A DNA stretch of 64,000 nt, from the NCBI RefSeq assembly GCF_008710745.1, contig NZ_VYSA01000002.1:620001-684000 (forward strand), given 5' to 3'. A program made the translations under genes and the position numbers. The notes under the pieces are model-generated. The model made no database searches and was not told the origin of the DNA. It worked only from the letters and a program-made list of their open reading frames with translations. This stretch comes from Microbacterium rhizomatis. Its GTDB lineage: Bacteria > Actinomycetota > Actinomycetes > Actinomycetales > Microbacteriaceae. Of this stretch, positions 42,783 through 51,218 are shown one piece after another; position 1 is the first letter of the stretch, and every line of letters starts with the position of its first letter.

Positions 42783-43799
42783 ATGATCGAGACCGTTCTC
42801 GGACCGATCGATGCGAGTGCTCTCGGCACCGCCTCGACGAATGAGCACATCCTGACCGATTCGCGCGGGCTCCTCCGGCCCACACGCGAGGGCGGCACGC
42901 TCGACGGGCCGATCCGCCCCGGGATCCTCGGCGATCTGCGCTGGAGCTGGATGTCGCTCGCCGACAACCTGACGCTCGACGATCCCGGCAGCGCCACCGA
43001 AGAGCTCGCGGCTGCGCACGCCGATGGAGTCGAAGCGATCGTCGAGGCGACGTCCTGGGGGATGGGCCCCCGTCACGCCGATCTGCCCGAGATCTCGCGC
43101 GCTGCCGGCATCCACATCGTCTCGGCCTACGGCAGCTATATCGACAAGACGCTGCCCGGGTGGTGGAGCGCACAGTCCGAGGCCGAGATGGAGACCGCGT
43201 TCACCACGGCGCTCACCGACGCGGTCCCGGGCACATCGTTTCGCGCGGGGCTCCTCGGGCTCCTGGGGACGAGCGCGCAGATCACCGCCGCGGAGGGGCG
43301 GGCCTTGCGGGCGGCCGGGCGCGCCGCTGCGGCCGCGGGCTCCGCCGTGAGTATCCGTCTGGACGGCGCGGCCAGACGCGCGCCCGATGTCATCGAGATC
43401 CTCACCGCGCAAGGCCTCGGCGCGGACCGCATCCTGTTCTGCAACATCGACAAGGTGCTGGATGCCGCGTACGTGCGCGACGTCGTCGATGCCGGCGCCG
43501 TCGTGGAGTTCGCATTCGGGAGCGAGCACAACTTCGCCGACCTTGCACGCGACGCGACCGATGTGGAGCGCATGCAGTTTCTCTGCGGGCTGCTCGCCGA
43601 TCGGCCCGCCGCCGCCATCACGCTCTCGTGCTCGGTGTGGACCAAGGGCCAGCTCACGCGGCACGGCGGGATGGGATACGGCCATGTCGTGCGCCGCGTC
43701 GCGCCCGCTTTGCGCCGCCTCGGCGTCTCGGAGGAGCACATGGAGTGGATGCTCGTGGCCACGCCTGCGCTGCTCTTGGATCGCCCGCCGCGCTCGTAG
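42783..43799 (+). CDS. Phosphotriesterase-family protein lacking metal ligands (PTE2)
   Basis: 338 residues, starting right after the operator without a ribosome site. It is a paralogue of PTE1 (MIETVLGPIDASALG; SWGMGPRHADLPEISRAAG; TKGQLTRHGGMGYGHV; MLVATPALLLDRP). The HxH is NEH here, the bridging residue position reads GLLGLLGTS, the His positions read VSIRLDGAARR and ILFCNIDK, and SHD is SCSVW. PTE1 and PTE2 share the same Arg and Asn replacements, which argues for a distinct functional subfamily rather than random decay. Confidence 0.85.
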   Translation: MIETVLGPIDASALGTASTNEHILTDSRGLLRPTREGGTLDGPIRPGILGDLRWSWMSLADNLTLDDPGSATEELAAAHADGVEAIVEATSWGMGPRHADLPEISRAAGIHIVSAYGSYIDKTLPGWWSAQSEAEMETAFTTALTDAVPGTSFRAGLLGLLGTSAQITAAEGRALRAAGRAAAAAGSAVSIRLDGAARRAPDVIEILTAQGLGADRILFCNIDKVLDAAYVRDVVDAGAVVEFAFGSEHNFADLARDATDVERMQFLCGLLADRPAAAITLSCSVWTKGQLTRHGGMGYGHVVRRVAPALRRLGVSEEHMEWMLVATPALLLDRPPRS

Positions 43800-43853
43800 G
43801 GACGGCGCTGAGCCGCCTTCTCGCGGACCCACGTGACCCGCTCACCCACGCAG

Positions 43854-43891
43854 GGTCGCGTCGTGGTCGCGTCGCGGTCGCGTCGCGGTCG
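43854..43891 (+). repeat. 11-bp tandem repeats between PTE2 and RHS3
   Basis: Three copies of GGTCGCGTCG(T/C) plus a partial fourth. Non-coding, in the 158-base gap. Confidence 0.7.
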
Positions 43892-43918
43892 AGGATGCGC
43901 CATTCACCTCTGGCGCTC

Positions 43919-43938
43919 CTGATATTCTGACATATCAG
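43919..43938. promoter_or_regulatory. Inverted repeat before RHS3
   Basis: CTGATAT and ATATCAG with a six-base loop, ending 19 bases before the RHS3 ATG and followed by TGGAGG. It replaces the ATACTAGTAT palindrome of RHS1 and RHS2 in roughly the same place and could hold the -10 region. Confidence 0.45.
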
Positions 43939-43957
43939 GATTGAGTGTGGAGGATTC

Positions 43958-46900
43958 ATGAGATCAGTTCTCGGTGTGGGCCGCGGGGCGTGCAGCGTGG
44001 TTTTGGTCGGCTGTCTCGTACTGGGCGCGGGCGCGGTGTCGGCGAGCGCGGCTGAGGGTGATCGCGCCGCGGATTCAGCATCACCGATCGTCGGTGGGTT
44101 CGGTCTGGGTGACGGGGTCGAGGGTTTGATCGATGAGCGAGTGGGCTCGTTCTCATTCGCCGTCGCGGTCGCGGGGTTGGGATTGCGGTGGGATTCCCGT
44201 TCGATCGGTGTGGACCGGGTGGGTTTCGGCTCCGGATGGATGCTGTCCGGCCTTTGGTCGGTGAGCGTGACGGGCGGGATACGGGTGTTCACTCCGTCGG
44301 GCGACGTCGTCGACGCTGACGCGAGCGTCCCCTCGGGGTTGGCTGGGTACGTGCTCGGGGATGTGGTGTTCTCGCAGACCGGCGGGGTACTGCGTGGCCG
44401 GGTGGATGGCCTGGTCGGTGACCGGGAGTACGGGTTCGTGCTGTCGCAGACCGGAGGGACGACGACATATTTCGCGGCGACCGGGGCCCGGGTGGCGCAG
44501 GTGGACGGGTTCGGGAACCGGACTGATTGGGTGACCGCATCCGACGGGTCGAACCGGCTGGTGCGGGTCGTGGACCCGCTCGGCGTGGTGACCGGGGTGG
44601 ACTGGTCCAACCCTGCCGCCGTGCGTGTCACCCGCAGCGCGGGCATGGACACGGGCACCTCTGGGGTGGTCGAGTTGGACGGGGGCAGTGTCACCGGTGT
44701 GGTCGATCCCATGGGCGGCCGGACGACGATCGGGTATGACTCGTCGGGTTCGATCTCACGGATCACCGCGGTGTCCGGGGCGGTGACGGAGGTGTCGTGG
44801 CAGACCCTCGTGGATGGGTCTCGGGCGGTTGATCGTGTCCGCGTCATCAACGGCCCCACCGGGGCGGAGTTGTCTGCACGGGAGTGGGATGCAGTGACGG
44901 AGGTGGCGTCGGGCTGGCCGGTGTACACGAGCGAGAGCGACGTCTTCTCCTCGGGGGATAGCGGGTTCCGGTACCAGACGGCCGTGTCGGACGGTGCTAC
45001 TCGGGTGATCTCGGAGTACAACTCCAACCACTTGTTGATCAATCGGGCCCTGGAAGTCTCCACCGAGTCAGGGCCCATGATTCTGCAGAACCAGGCGCTC
45101 GAATACCCCGGAGCGGCCGGGGGGACGGTTCCGGAACCGTGGGACCTGCCGCAGCAGTTCAACCGCCCCACCACCGCCCGAGCGGTCTTTCACGATTCCG
45201 GCAACCGGGAGCGAACCACGTCCGAGCATTACGAGTTCGACACGTACGGCCGAGCCACCTCGCACACCTCCGTGGGTGGATCCGTCCGAGAGACGACCTA
45301 CGACGACACGGTGAGGGCGGGCGGGGTGCTCCCCATCGGCCTGCCGCTGACCGAGACGGTCACCACCACTGAAGGACTCGTCTCACAGACCCGTTACGAG
45401 TTGAACGAGGCGCGCACGGCGCACACGGTTGCGGAGACCTTCGCAGGGAAGAAGGGGGAGGAGCTGACCCGCACCGGGCGGTCAGAATACACGGTGGACC
45501 CGGACGGGTTCGTGTCGGAGGAGCGGCAGTTCGAGCAGGGAGGCGGCGGAACCCCCGTCGTGATCGCATACGCGAAGGATGTGGATCTCGAGTCCGGAAC
45601 GGTGACGGCTGCCAGCACGCTCGCAGCCGGGACCGAGTTCGCCGTGACCACGAGCGAGGTGACCGACGTGCTGGTCGGCCAGCCGGTATCGCAGACTGGC
45701 CCCGTCGGAAACACCGGAACGGCGGAGTACGACCCGGTCGGTCGCGTCACGGCGAACACCGACCCGGCCGGGCGCACGACCCGCACGAAGTACCTGACAG
45801 CGCAGGCTGACGGGGTCAATGCGACCGTCGTGACGACGCCGGATGGGGTGGTCACCACGACGGAGACGGACGTGCTGGGCAGGGTCGTGAGGATCACCGA
45901 CAACCTGAAAGACGGGGCTCCCATGGACGGGCAGGTCAGAGTGGTGCAATCGCGGGCTTACCCGGACGCGGGGACGGTTGAGATCACTGACGCATGGGGG
46001 GCGGTGACGATCACGAAGCAAGACGTCTTCGGTCGGGAGGTGCAGACCCGCGCGCCGACGGGGCTGGTCAAGACCTCCCGGTATGACGATGTCGCCCACA
46101 CGATCACGACTGGTCTCACCCCGACCGGCAACCTTGCCGATGCGGAATCCACGAGCACGCAACTGCTCGACGACGCCGGACAAGTCACGGCGACGAGCGG
46201 TACCCGTGCCGATGCGGGACAGGTCCCCACCGTCCAGTCCGTGTATGACGGGTTCGGGCGGGAAATGACAACGACAGACGGAACCACGCGTACCGAGGTG
46301 GCGCGAGACGTGTTCGGCAACCCGACCTCGACCACCGTCACCCCCCAGGAGGATGAGGGCATCGCGTTCGTCGCCGAGCGCCGGTTCGATGAGACGGGGA
46401 CCAGTGTGGAGAAGACTCTCATCGCGGGCGGCCAGTCTCGTTCCGGTGGGTACCGCACCTTGGATATCCTCGGGCGGACGGAGACGGAGACCAATCAGGT
46501 CGGGTCGACGACGACTTACCGGTACACACCCGATGGTCTGGTCGCCGAAGCGGTCACTGGGTATGGGCAGGTCACCACCAACACATACGACCCCGCGACC
46601 CGAAACCTGACCGAGCGTGTGACCACCTCTCCGATTGGGGAACAGGTCAGTACCCGGTCCGAGTATGACCCGGTCACCGGGGACCTGCGTGCCGTGTTCG
46701 ACCCTGCCGACCGCGCCGGCACTGAGGTCTCGTACACGTATGACGGATTCCACAACCCCACCCGCATCACATATCCGGACGGGAAGCGGATCACGCACAC
46801 CTACGACCCCAACGGTCGAAGGACCAGCACGACCGACATTGCGGGGAACACCACGACCTACCGGCACGACCCCGCGGGTTTGCTCACGACCGCCGTCCAA

Positions 46901-48652
46901 ACGGATGCTGCCGGGGTGGAGATCGGACGGGTCCGGTACACGGTCGACGAATACGCGCGCGTCACAGAGATGTCGCGTGGCAACGACGTCACCACCCGGT
47001 ACACGTTCACCTCGCACGACGAGATCGCGACGGAGACCACGACCGGGCCGGACGGGACCGTCCAGGATGACCGGGAGTACACCTACGACGGGCGCGGGAA
47101 CCTCATCCTCCGCGTCGACACCACAACGGATGGCACAACGACGACGCTTTATGCGTATGACGAGCACGACCGGCTCACCCACTCCAGCGTGCATCAGGGT
47201 GACACCGCCGAAGGGTTGGTCCTGTCGGCGACGACCTACCTGCTGACCGTCTCAGGCGACATCTCCCGTGAGACAGTGAACGCCCGCGACCCCGACACCG
47301 GGGTCACCTCGACGACCGTGCGGGAGTTCATCTACACCCCGACCGGGGAAATCGCCGGGATCACCACCACGAGGCCGGAGGGAAGCACGACCGCCACTCC
47401 CGCCTACGATGCGGCCGGCAACCTCACGACCGCCGTGGACGGCACCCGGTACACGTACAACGCCACCAACCAGCCGGTCACCGAGACCACCCCCACCGGA
47501 GACACGCTCACAACCGCATACTGGGCGACCGGGGAACGCGCCCACCTCACGGTCCAGGACGGTCCCGACTCGGGGGAGGCGCGGTTCTACTGGGACGAGT
47601 CCACTCTGATCAACGACACCCACGCCCAGGGAGAGAACCCGGCGGGCATCGCGTCGTACCTGATCGGCACCACCCGGCACACCCGAACCACCACCTCAGA
47701 AACGCGCTCCGGGTCGGACACGGTCTACTACACGCAAGACCGGCACGGGAACACCACCACCCTCACGGACACCGACGGCATCCCCTTCACGCGCTATGCC
47801 TACACCGACTACGGCAGCCCCCGCACCACCGCACCGGCGACCGGCGCGGGTTCGGAATGGATCGGCGACCTGACCTACCAGCCGTTCCAATATGCCGGCG
47901 AAGACGCCACCCCCTCCGGCCGGCAATACTTGCACGCGCGCACCTACGACCCAGCAACCATGCGGTTCACCACCAAAGACACTGCACAACTGCACAACAC
48001 CTACAACTACGCCGATCTCAACCCGGTGATGATGACCGATCCCACCGGGCGCACCGCACAGTGGGAACGCGACCTCAGCAGAGTCCTGGGGTGGGGAGGC
48101 GTCGCGCTCGCGGTCTACAGTGCAGGCGCCGCGGTATCCACCCTCCTCACCGGAGGACTCGCCGCGCTCGGATGGGCCGGAGGCGCCGCACTCATCGGCG
48201 GCCTCCTTGCGGATGTCGGCAGCGCCGGGCTCATGGTCGGACGCATGCTCGCAGAGGACGCAGGCGAATCCGGCAGCGCCTCGTTCTTCACTTCCGGTGC
48301 CGCGCTCGGGATCGAGATCGGCCTCGGCGTTGTCGGAGTAGTCGCCGCCGGCTACCTCACCTTCACGGCGGCGAAGTCGATCGTCGCGAAAGGCACTCGA
48401 GCAAGGGGGGTCGCCGCCACCGAAGAAACGCCACTCGTCAGAACCACCGACGTGTCCCCGGAGCCCCTCACTCGCGTGCAGCAAGCGCAGAGAGTGATCG
48501 ATAAGGCGGCGGCAGACCTTGAGACCCACAGACTCAACGCCAAACCACCGCAGTTCGGCGACTCCAATATTCGACGCTTCCGGAGCCGCTGGACCGCCAC
48601 CAGTGGGAGCAGGATGCACGGACATTCATTTCCGAGGAAGCAACAAAGTTGA
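43958..48652 (+). CDS. Secreted RHS/YD-repeat protein, probably frameshifted tip (RHS3)
   Basis: 1564 residues, ATG start behind TGGAGG. The signal peptide ends SASAAEG; then comes PIVGGFGLGDGVEGLI and a YD-repeat shell homologous to RHS1 and RHS2 but more diverged, with the core ending at MMTDPTG (about 1363). The tip has hydrophobic segments (VLGWGGVALAVYSAG, LGIEIGLGVVGVVAAGYL) and an ETPLV motif like the other two. The last 25 or so residues turn Arg/Ser-rich and low-quality, while another frame gives natural-looking protein up to 48879. A single-base deletion near 48575-48590 is the simplest explanation. Confidence 0.83.
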   Translation: MRSVLGVGRGACSVVLVGCLVLGAGAVSASAAEGDRAADSASPIVGGFGLGDGVEGLIDERVGSFSFAVAVAGLGLRWDSRSIGVDRVGFGSGWMLSGLWSVSVTGGIRVFTPSGDVVDADASVPSGLAGYVLGDVVFSQTGGVLRGRVDGLVGDREYGFVLSQTGGTTTYFAATGARVAQVDGFGNRTDWVTASDGSNRLVRVVDPLGVVTGVDWSNPAAVRVTRSAGMDTGTSGVVELDGGSVTGVVDPMGGRTTIGYDSSGSISRITAVSGAVTEVSWQTLVDGSRAVDRVRVINGPTGAELSAREWDAVTEVASGWPVYTSESDVFSSGDSGFRYQTAVSDGATRVISEYNSNHLLINRALEVSTESGPMILQNQALEYPGAAGGTVPEPWDLPQQFNRPTTARAVFHDSGNRERTTSEHYEFDTYGRATSHTSVGGSVRETTYDDTVRAGGVLPIGLPLTETVTTTEGLVSQTRYELNEARTAHTVAETFAGKKGEELTRTGRSEYTVDPDGFVSEERQFEQGGGGTPVVIAYAKDVDLESGTVTAASTLAAGTEFAVTTSEVTDVLVGQPVSQTGPVGNTGTAEYDPVGRVTANTDPAGRTTRTKYLTAQADGVNATVVTTPDGVVTTTETDVLGRVVRITDNLKDGAPMDGQVRVVQSRAYPDAGTVEITDAWGAVTITKQDVFGREVQTRAPTGLVKTSRYDDVAHTITTGLTPTGNLADAESTSTQLLDDAGQVTATSGTRADAGQVPTVQSVYDGFGREMTTTDGTTRTEVARDVFGNPTSTTVTPQEDEGIAFVAERRFDETGTSVEKTLIAGGQSRSGGYRTLDILGRTETETNQVGSTTTYRYTPDGLVAEAVTGYGQVTTNTYDPATRNLTERVTTSPIGEQVSTRSEYDPVTGDLRAVFDPADRAGTEVSYTYDGFHNPTRITYPDGKRITHTYDPNGRRTSTTDIAGNTTTYRHDPAGLLTTAVQTDAAGVEIGRVRYTVDEYARVTEMSRGNDVTTRYTFTSHDEIATETTTGPDGTVQDDREYTYDGRGNLILRVDTTTDGTTTTLYAYDEHDRLTHSSVHQGDTAEGLVLSATTYLLTVSGDISRETVNARDPDTGVTSTTVREFIYTPTGEIAGITTTRPEGSTTATPAYDAAGNLTTAVDGTRYTYNATNQPVTETTPTGDTLTTAYWATGERAHLTVQDGPDSGEARFYWDESTLINDTHAQGENPAGIASYLIGTTRHTRTTTSETRSGSDTVYYTQDRHGNTTTLTDTDGIPFTRYAYTDYGSPRTTAPATGAGSEWIGDLTYQPFQYAGEDATPSGRQYLHARTYDPATMRFTTKDTAQLHNTYNYADLNPVMMTDPTGRTAQWERDLSRVLGWGGVALAVYSAGAAVSTLLTGGLAALGWAGGAALIGGLLADVGSAGLMVGRMLAEDAGESGSASFFTSGAALGIEIGLGVVGVVAAGYLTFTAAKSIVAKGTRARGVAATEETPLVRTTDVSPEPLTRVQQAQRVIDKAAADLETHRLNAKPPQFGDSNIRRFRSRWTATSGSRMHGHSFPRKQQS

Positions 48653-48879
48653 GTGCAATTCGCGATGCAGCGAGAGGAGGTTTCGTGGACGGTGTAGACA
48701 GGAAATCGCTTGTGGATGCGTGGGATGCATTCATCGATCACCACAAGAGTTCTTATCCCAAATCCGGCCGTACCAGCTTTCCCGAAACCGTGGAGGCGGC
48801 GCGCCGGGAGGCCTTCACCGGAGCATATACACCGGACATGCCCTCAACTCCCACGGGGGCCCTCACCGGGACATATTGA
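48583..48879 (+). pseudogene. Out-of-frame continuation of the RHS3 tip
   Basis: The -1 frame relative to RHS3 reads PLDRHQWEQDARTFISEEA, TKLSAIRDAARGGFVDG, KSLVDAWDAFIDHH and ends at 48879. Composition and codon use look coding, unlike the in-frame end of RHS3. Joining at about 48580 would give a tip of about 295 residues, matching the tip lengths of RHS1 and RHS2. A stand-alone TTG-start protein of 76 residues from 48649 is the alternative; AGAGGAGG follows rather than precedes it, which argues against this. Confidence 0.6.
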
Positions 48880-48945
48880 AAGATACTGAGCGAAGTTGTT
48901 CGCCCGCGCCGCGCGAGTGTCGTAGGTATGTTCTAGTCTGGACGT

Positions 48946-50256
48946 ATGTTCTTCGATGCGTCGCTCCCGCCAGACCCGCAGTGCGCGGAGGCATGGTGCG
49001 ACGATGAGACAGAGCCTGAGGCGTTCGAACTCCCGGACACGATCGATCGCCTGATCGAGATCTCATCGGTCGTGACGATGCAGGCCGCACAGCGGCTGAT
49101 CGGTGTGGATGTGCTGCGTCGAGAGTTTCTTGCGGCGGCCGTGGCTCACGGCCGATCACTCACCGATGTGGTCGAGCGGTCCGTGCGGTTGGAGATCGCG
49201 GCCGCCCTGCGGGTCGCCGAGAACGAAGCCGGAGTCATGCTCGCCCTGGGCGAAGCCCTCGTCGACCGGTACCCGGCGGTGCTCGATTCGTTCGCCGCTG
49301 CGCGCATGACCGAACGGCACGCGCGCACGCTCGTCGACGCGCTCGACGCGCTCGAACCCGAATTCCGCACACAGATCCTCGATCCCGCGATCGAGCTGGC
49401 GGAAGAACTTCCGGTCGGTGCGTTCCGGCGGCGCCTGAACGCACTGGCTGAGACGGTGCGGGCGACGACGCTCACCGCGCGACACGACACGGCACTCGCT
49501 CGCAGGCGGGTGGTGCTGCAACCCGATCATGACGCGATGACGTGGGTGATGGCGCTGATGCCCGCCGTCGAGGCGCACGCGATCTGGGCACGAGCGACCG
49601 CGATCGCGAAGGTCCTCCTCGCGCAAGACGGCGAGGAGCGCACGCTGGATCAGCTCCGCGCCGACGTCATGGCCGACCTCCTCATCGAGGGCGATACCAC
49701 CAGCCACCCCGCGAGGGCCCGCGGCATCCGCGCGACCGTCGCCGTCACGGTTCCGGTCCTCACACTGCTCGACGACGCCTCCTCCGGCAGCGAACCCGCC
49801 CTCGTGGAAGGCGTCGGGCCCATTCCGATCGCTCGCGCCCGCGAACTCGCCGGGGCCTCGGAAGGATGGATGCGGGTTCTCACTCATCCCGAGACCGGGA
49901 TGGTCTTATCCGTCGGCCGCGACAGATACCGCCCACCGCCGGCACTGCGGCGACTGGTCGCCTGGCGTGCCGACCGATGCATGGCCCCGGGTTGCGGCAT
50001 CCCCGCTTCCCGCTGCCAGATCGACCACCGCCTCGCATGGGAGGACGGCGGCGAGACCCGACTCGACAACCTGAACCCGCTCTGCATCGGGCATCACACC
50101 GTGAAGCACCACGGCGGCTGGAGAGTGCTCGACGTCGAAGGCGGCTACGGCGCTGTCGAATGGATCTCGCCCACCGGCCGACGGTACGTCGTCGAGCCCG
50201 AACGAAAGGTACCCGTATTCCGCACACACGGCCCGACCGGCCCGCCGCCGTTCTGA
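48946..50256 (+). CDS. DUF222 / HNH endonuclease family protein (13E12-type)
   Basis: 436 residues. The N-terminal DUF222 region (about 40-330) contains MTERHARTLVDALDALE and LRRRVVLQPDHDAMTWV-like helices. The C-terminal HNH domain reads DRCMAPGCGIPASRCQIDH, then DNLNPLCIGHHTVKHHGGW (zinc Cys plus catalytic His). Such genes are multi-copy in actinobacterial genomes and behave like selfish or mobile elements. No Shine-Dalgarno sequence is seen; TAGTCT lies about ten bases before the ATG, so it may be leaderless. It stands between the RHS cluster and the resuming catabolic locus. Confidence 0.88.
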   Translation: MFFDASLPPDPQCAEAWCDDETEPEAFELPDTIDRLIEISSVVTMQAAQRLIGVDVLRREFLAAAVAHGRSLTDVVERSVRLEIAAALRVAENEAGVMLALGEALVDRYPAVLDSFAAARMTERHARTLVDALDALEPEFRTQILDPAIELAEELPVGAFRRRLNALAETVRATTLTARHDTALARRRVVLQPDHDAMTWVMALMPAVEAHAIWARATAIAKVLLAQDGEERTLDQLRADVMADLLIEGDTTSHPARARGIRATVAVTVPVLTLLDDASSGSEPALVEGVGPIPIARARELAGASEGWMRVLTHPETGMVLSVGRDRYRPPPALRRLVAWRADRCMAPGCGIPASRCQIDHRLAWEDGGETRLDNLNPLCIGHHTVKHHGGWRVLDVEGGYGAVEWISPTGRRYVVEPERKVPVFRTHGPTGPPPF

Positions 50257-50270
50257 TCGTCGCGCCGTCG

Positions 50271-50305
50271 ATCCGCTGTGCCCTGATTCGCGCGGCACAG
50301 CGGAT
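50271..50305. terminator. Bidirectional terminator between HNH and bicupin genes
   Basis: A perfect 12-bp inverted repeat, ATCCGCTGTGCC/GGCACAGCGGAT, with an 11-base loop lies between convergent genes and touches the bicupin stop codon. Confidence 0.7.
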
Positions 50306-51211
50306 TCACCGGAAGACAGCACGCGTCGGTCGAGCGCCCGCGGGGTCGGGCCCGAGCCCGTCCCCGTCGAGCCCGTCCCCGTCGAGCACGTCTTTGTCGA
50401 GCCCGTCCCCGTCGATCCCATCCCCGTCGAGCACGAGGACGACCGCGCCCGCGCCCGCGCCGGCCGTCCACACGTGGGCGACCCCCGCGGGCACGCGTAC
50501 GCACCCGCCCGCGTCGAGGGGATGCCGTTCACCGCCCGCCACGAAATCAGCACGCCCCTCGACGACGAGGTAGACAGCATCCGTCGACAGGCGAAGCCCG
50601 TGTGAGACCCCCGCCCGGAGTGGAAGTGACTCGATGCGATCGGGAGCCGCCAGGGCGTCGTCCTGGGCCGCCGCAAGAGGAGCCGGAGGCCCGTGGCGAC
50701 GCACCCCCACGGAGGCGGAGAACGCGACCATGCGCGCTCGGTCGGACTGCGGCGCAGTGAACCCGTCGGGCGGGAGCCCCGGTCCAGTGGCCGGAACGCC
50801 GAACGCGCGCGTCCACTCCTCGAGCCCGCTCGGATGGCTCAAGACGATGACCTCGGCGGGGCGCACGCCGTCCACTCGGTAGCAGTGGGCGCGTCCGCCC
50901 GGTACCCGCACCACACCGCCGGCCTCGCACCGTATGCCTCGGGCCAGCAGGGCCGGGGTCCACGGATCGCCCGTATCGTCGAGCTCCTCCACCCGAATGC
51001 TCCAGACCGTGAGCGTTCCGGAGAGGACGATGAACGTCTCGTCCTGCGGGTGCGAATGCAGCGGCGGGCCCTGCCCCGGGGGCAGCACCTCGGCGAGCAC
51101 AGCGAGCGAGCCGTCATCGTCGCCGCCCGCGAGGACGATCTCGCTCCGGGTGCCCTCCGACCAGTAGGCGGTCCGCTCCCCCGCCGAGACGATGCGCATC
51201 CCGGGGATCAT
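50306..51211 (-). CDS. Bicupin protein with Asp/Gly-repeat tail
   Basis: 301 residues from ATG 51211 (ATG 51199 also possible). The first cupin domain (about 30-130) has GQGPPLHSHPQDETFIVLSG and GGRAHCYRV; the second (about 195-270) has AVYLVVEGRADF and VRVPAGVAHVW. The first retains HxH...E...H metal ligands; the second keeps only the final His clearly. A DG-rich tail (DGDGIDGDGLD) encoded by 15-base repeats follows. It is the last gene of the RidA-amidohydrolase-LLM-cupin operon and may be a dioxygenase, isomerase or hydrolase-type cupin; exact reaction unknown. Confidence 0.8.
   Translation of the reverse strand: MIPGMRIVSAGERTAYWSEGTRSEIVLAGGDDDGSLAVLAEVLPPGQGPPLHSHPQDETFIVLSGTLTVWSIRVEELDDTGDPWTPALLARGIRCEAGGVVRVPGGRAHCYRVDGVRPAEVIVLSHPSGLEEWTRAFGVPATGPGLPPDGFTAPQSDRARMVAFSASVGVRRHGPPAPLAAAQDDALAAPDRIESLPLRAGVSHGLRLSTDAVYLVVEGRADFVAGGERHPLDAGGCVRVPAGVAHVWTAGAGAGAVVLVLDGDGIDGDGLDKDVLDGDGLDGDGLGPDPAGARPTRAVFR
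50354..50434 (-). repeat. 15-bp tandem repeats in the bicupin C-terminus
   Basis: Repeated GTCCCCGTCGAGCCC-type units encode GDGLD-like pentapeptides. The units are in multiples of three, so expansion preserves the frame. Probably slippage-derived. Confidence 0.75.
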
Positions 51212-51218
51212 GCCCGGA

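Noticed and set aside
48649..48879. Stand-alone 76-residue gene, possibly an RHS3 immunity protein
   Set aside because: TTG start without a ribosome site, and the frame is open and coding-like upstream into the RHS3 tip, so a frameshifted tail explains it better.
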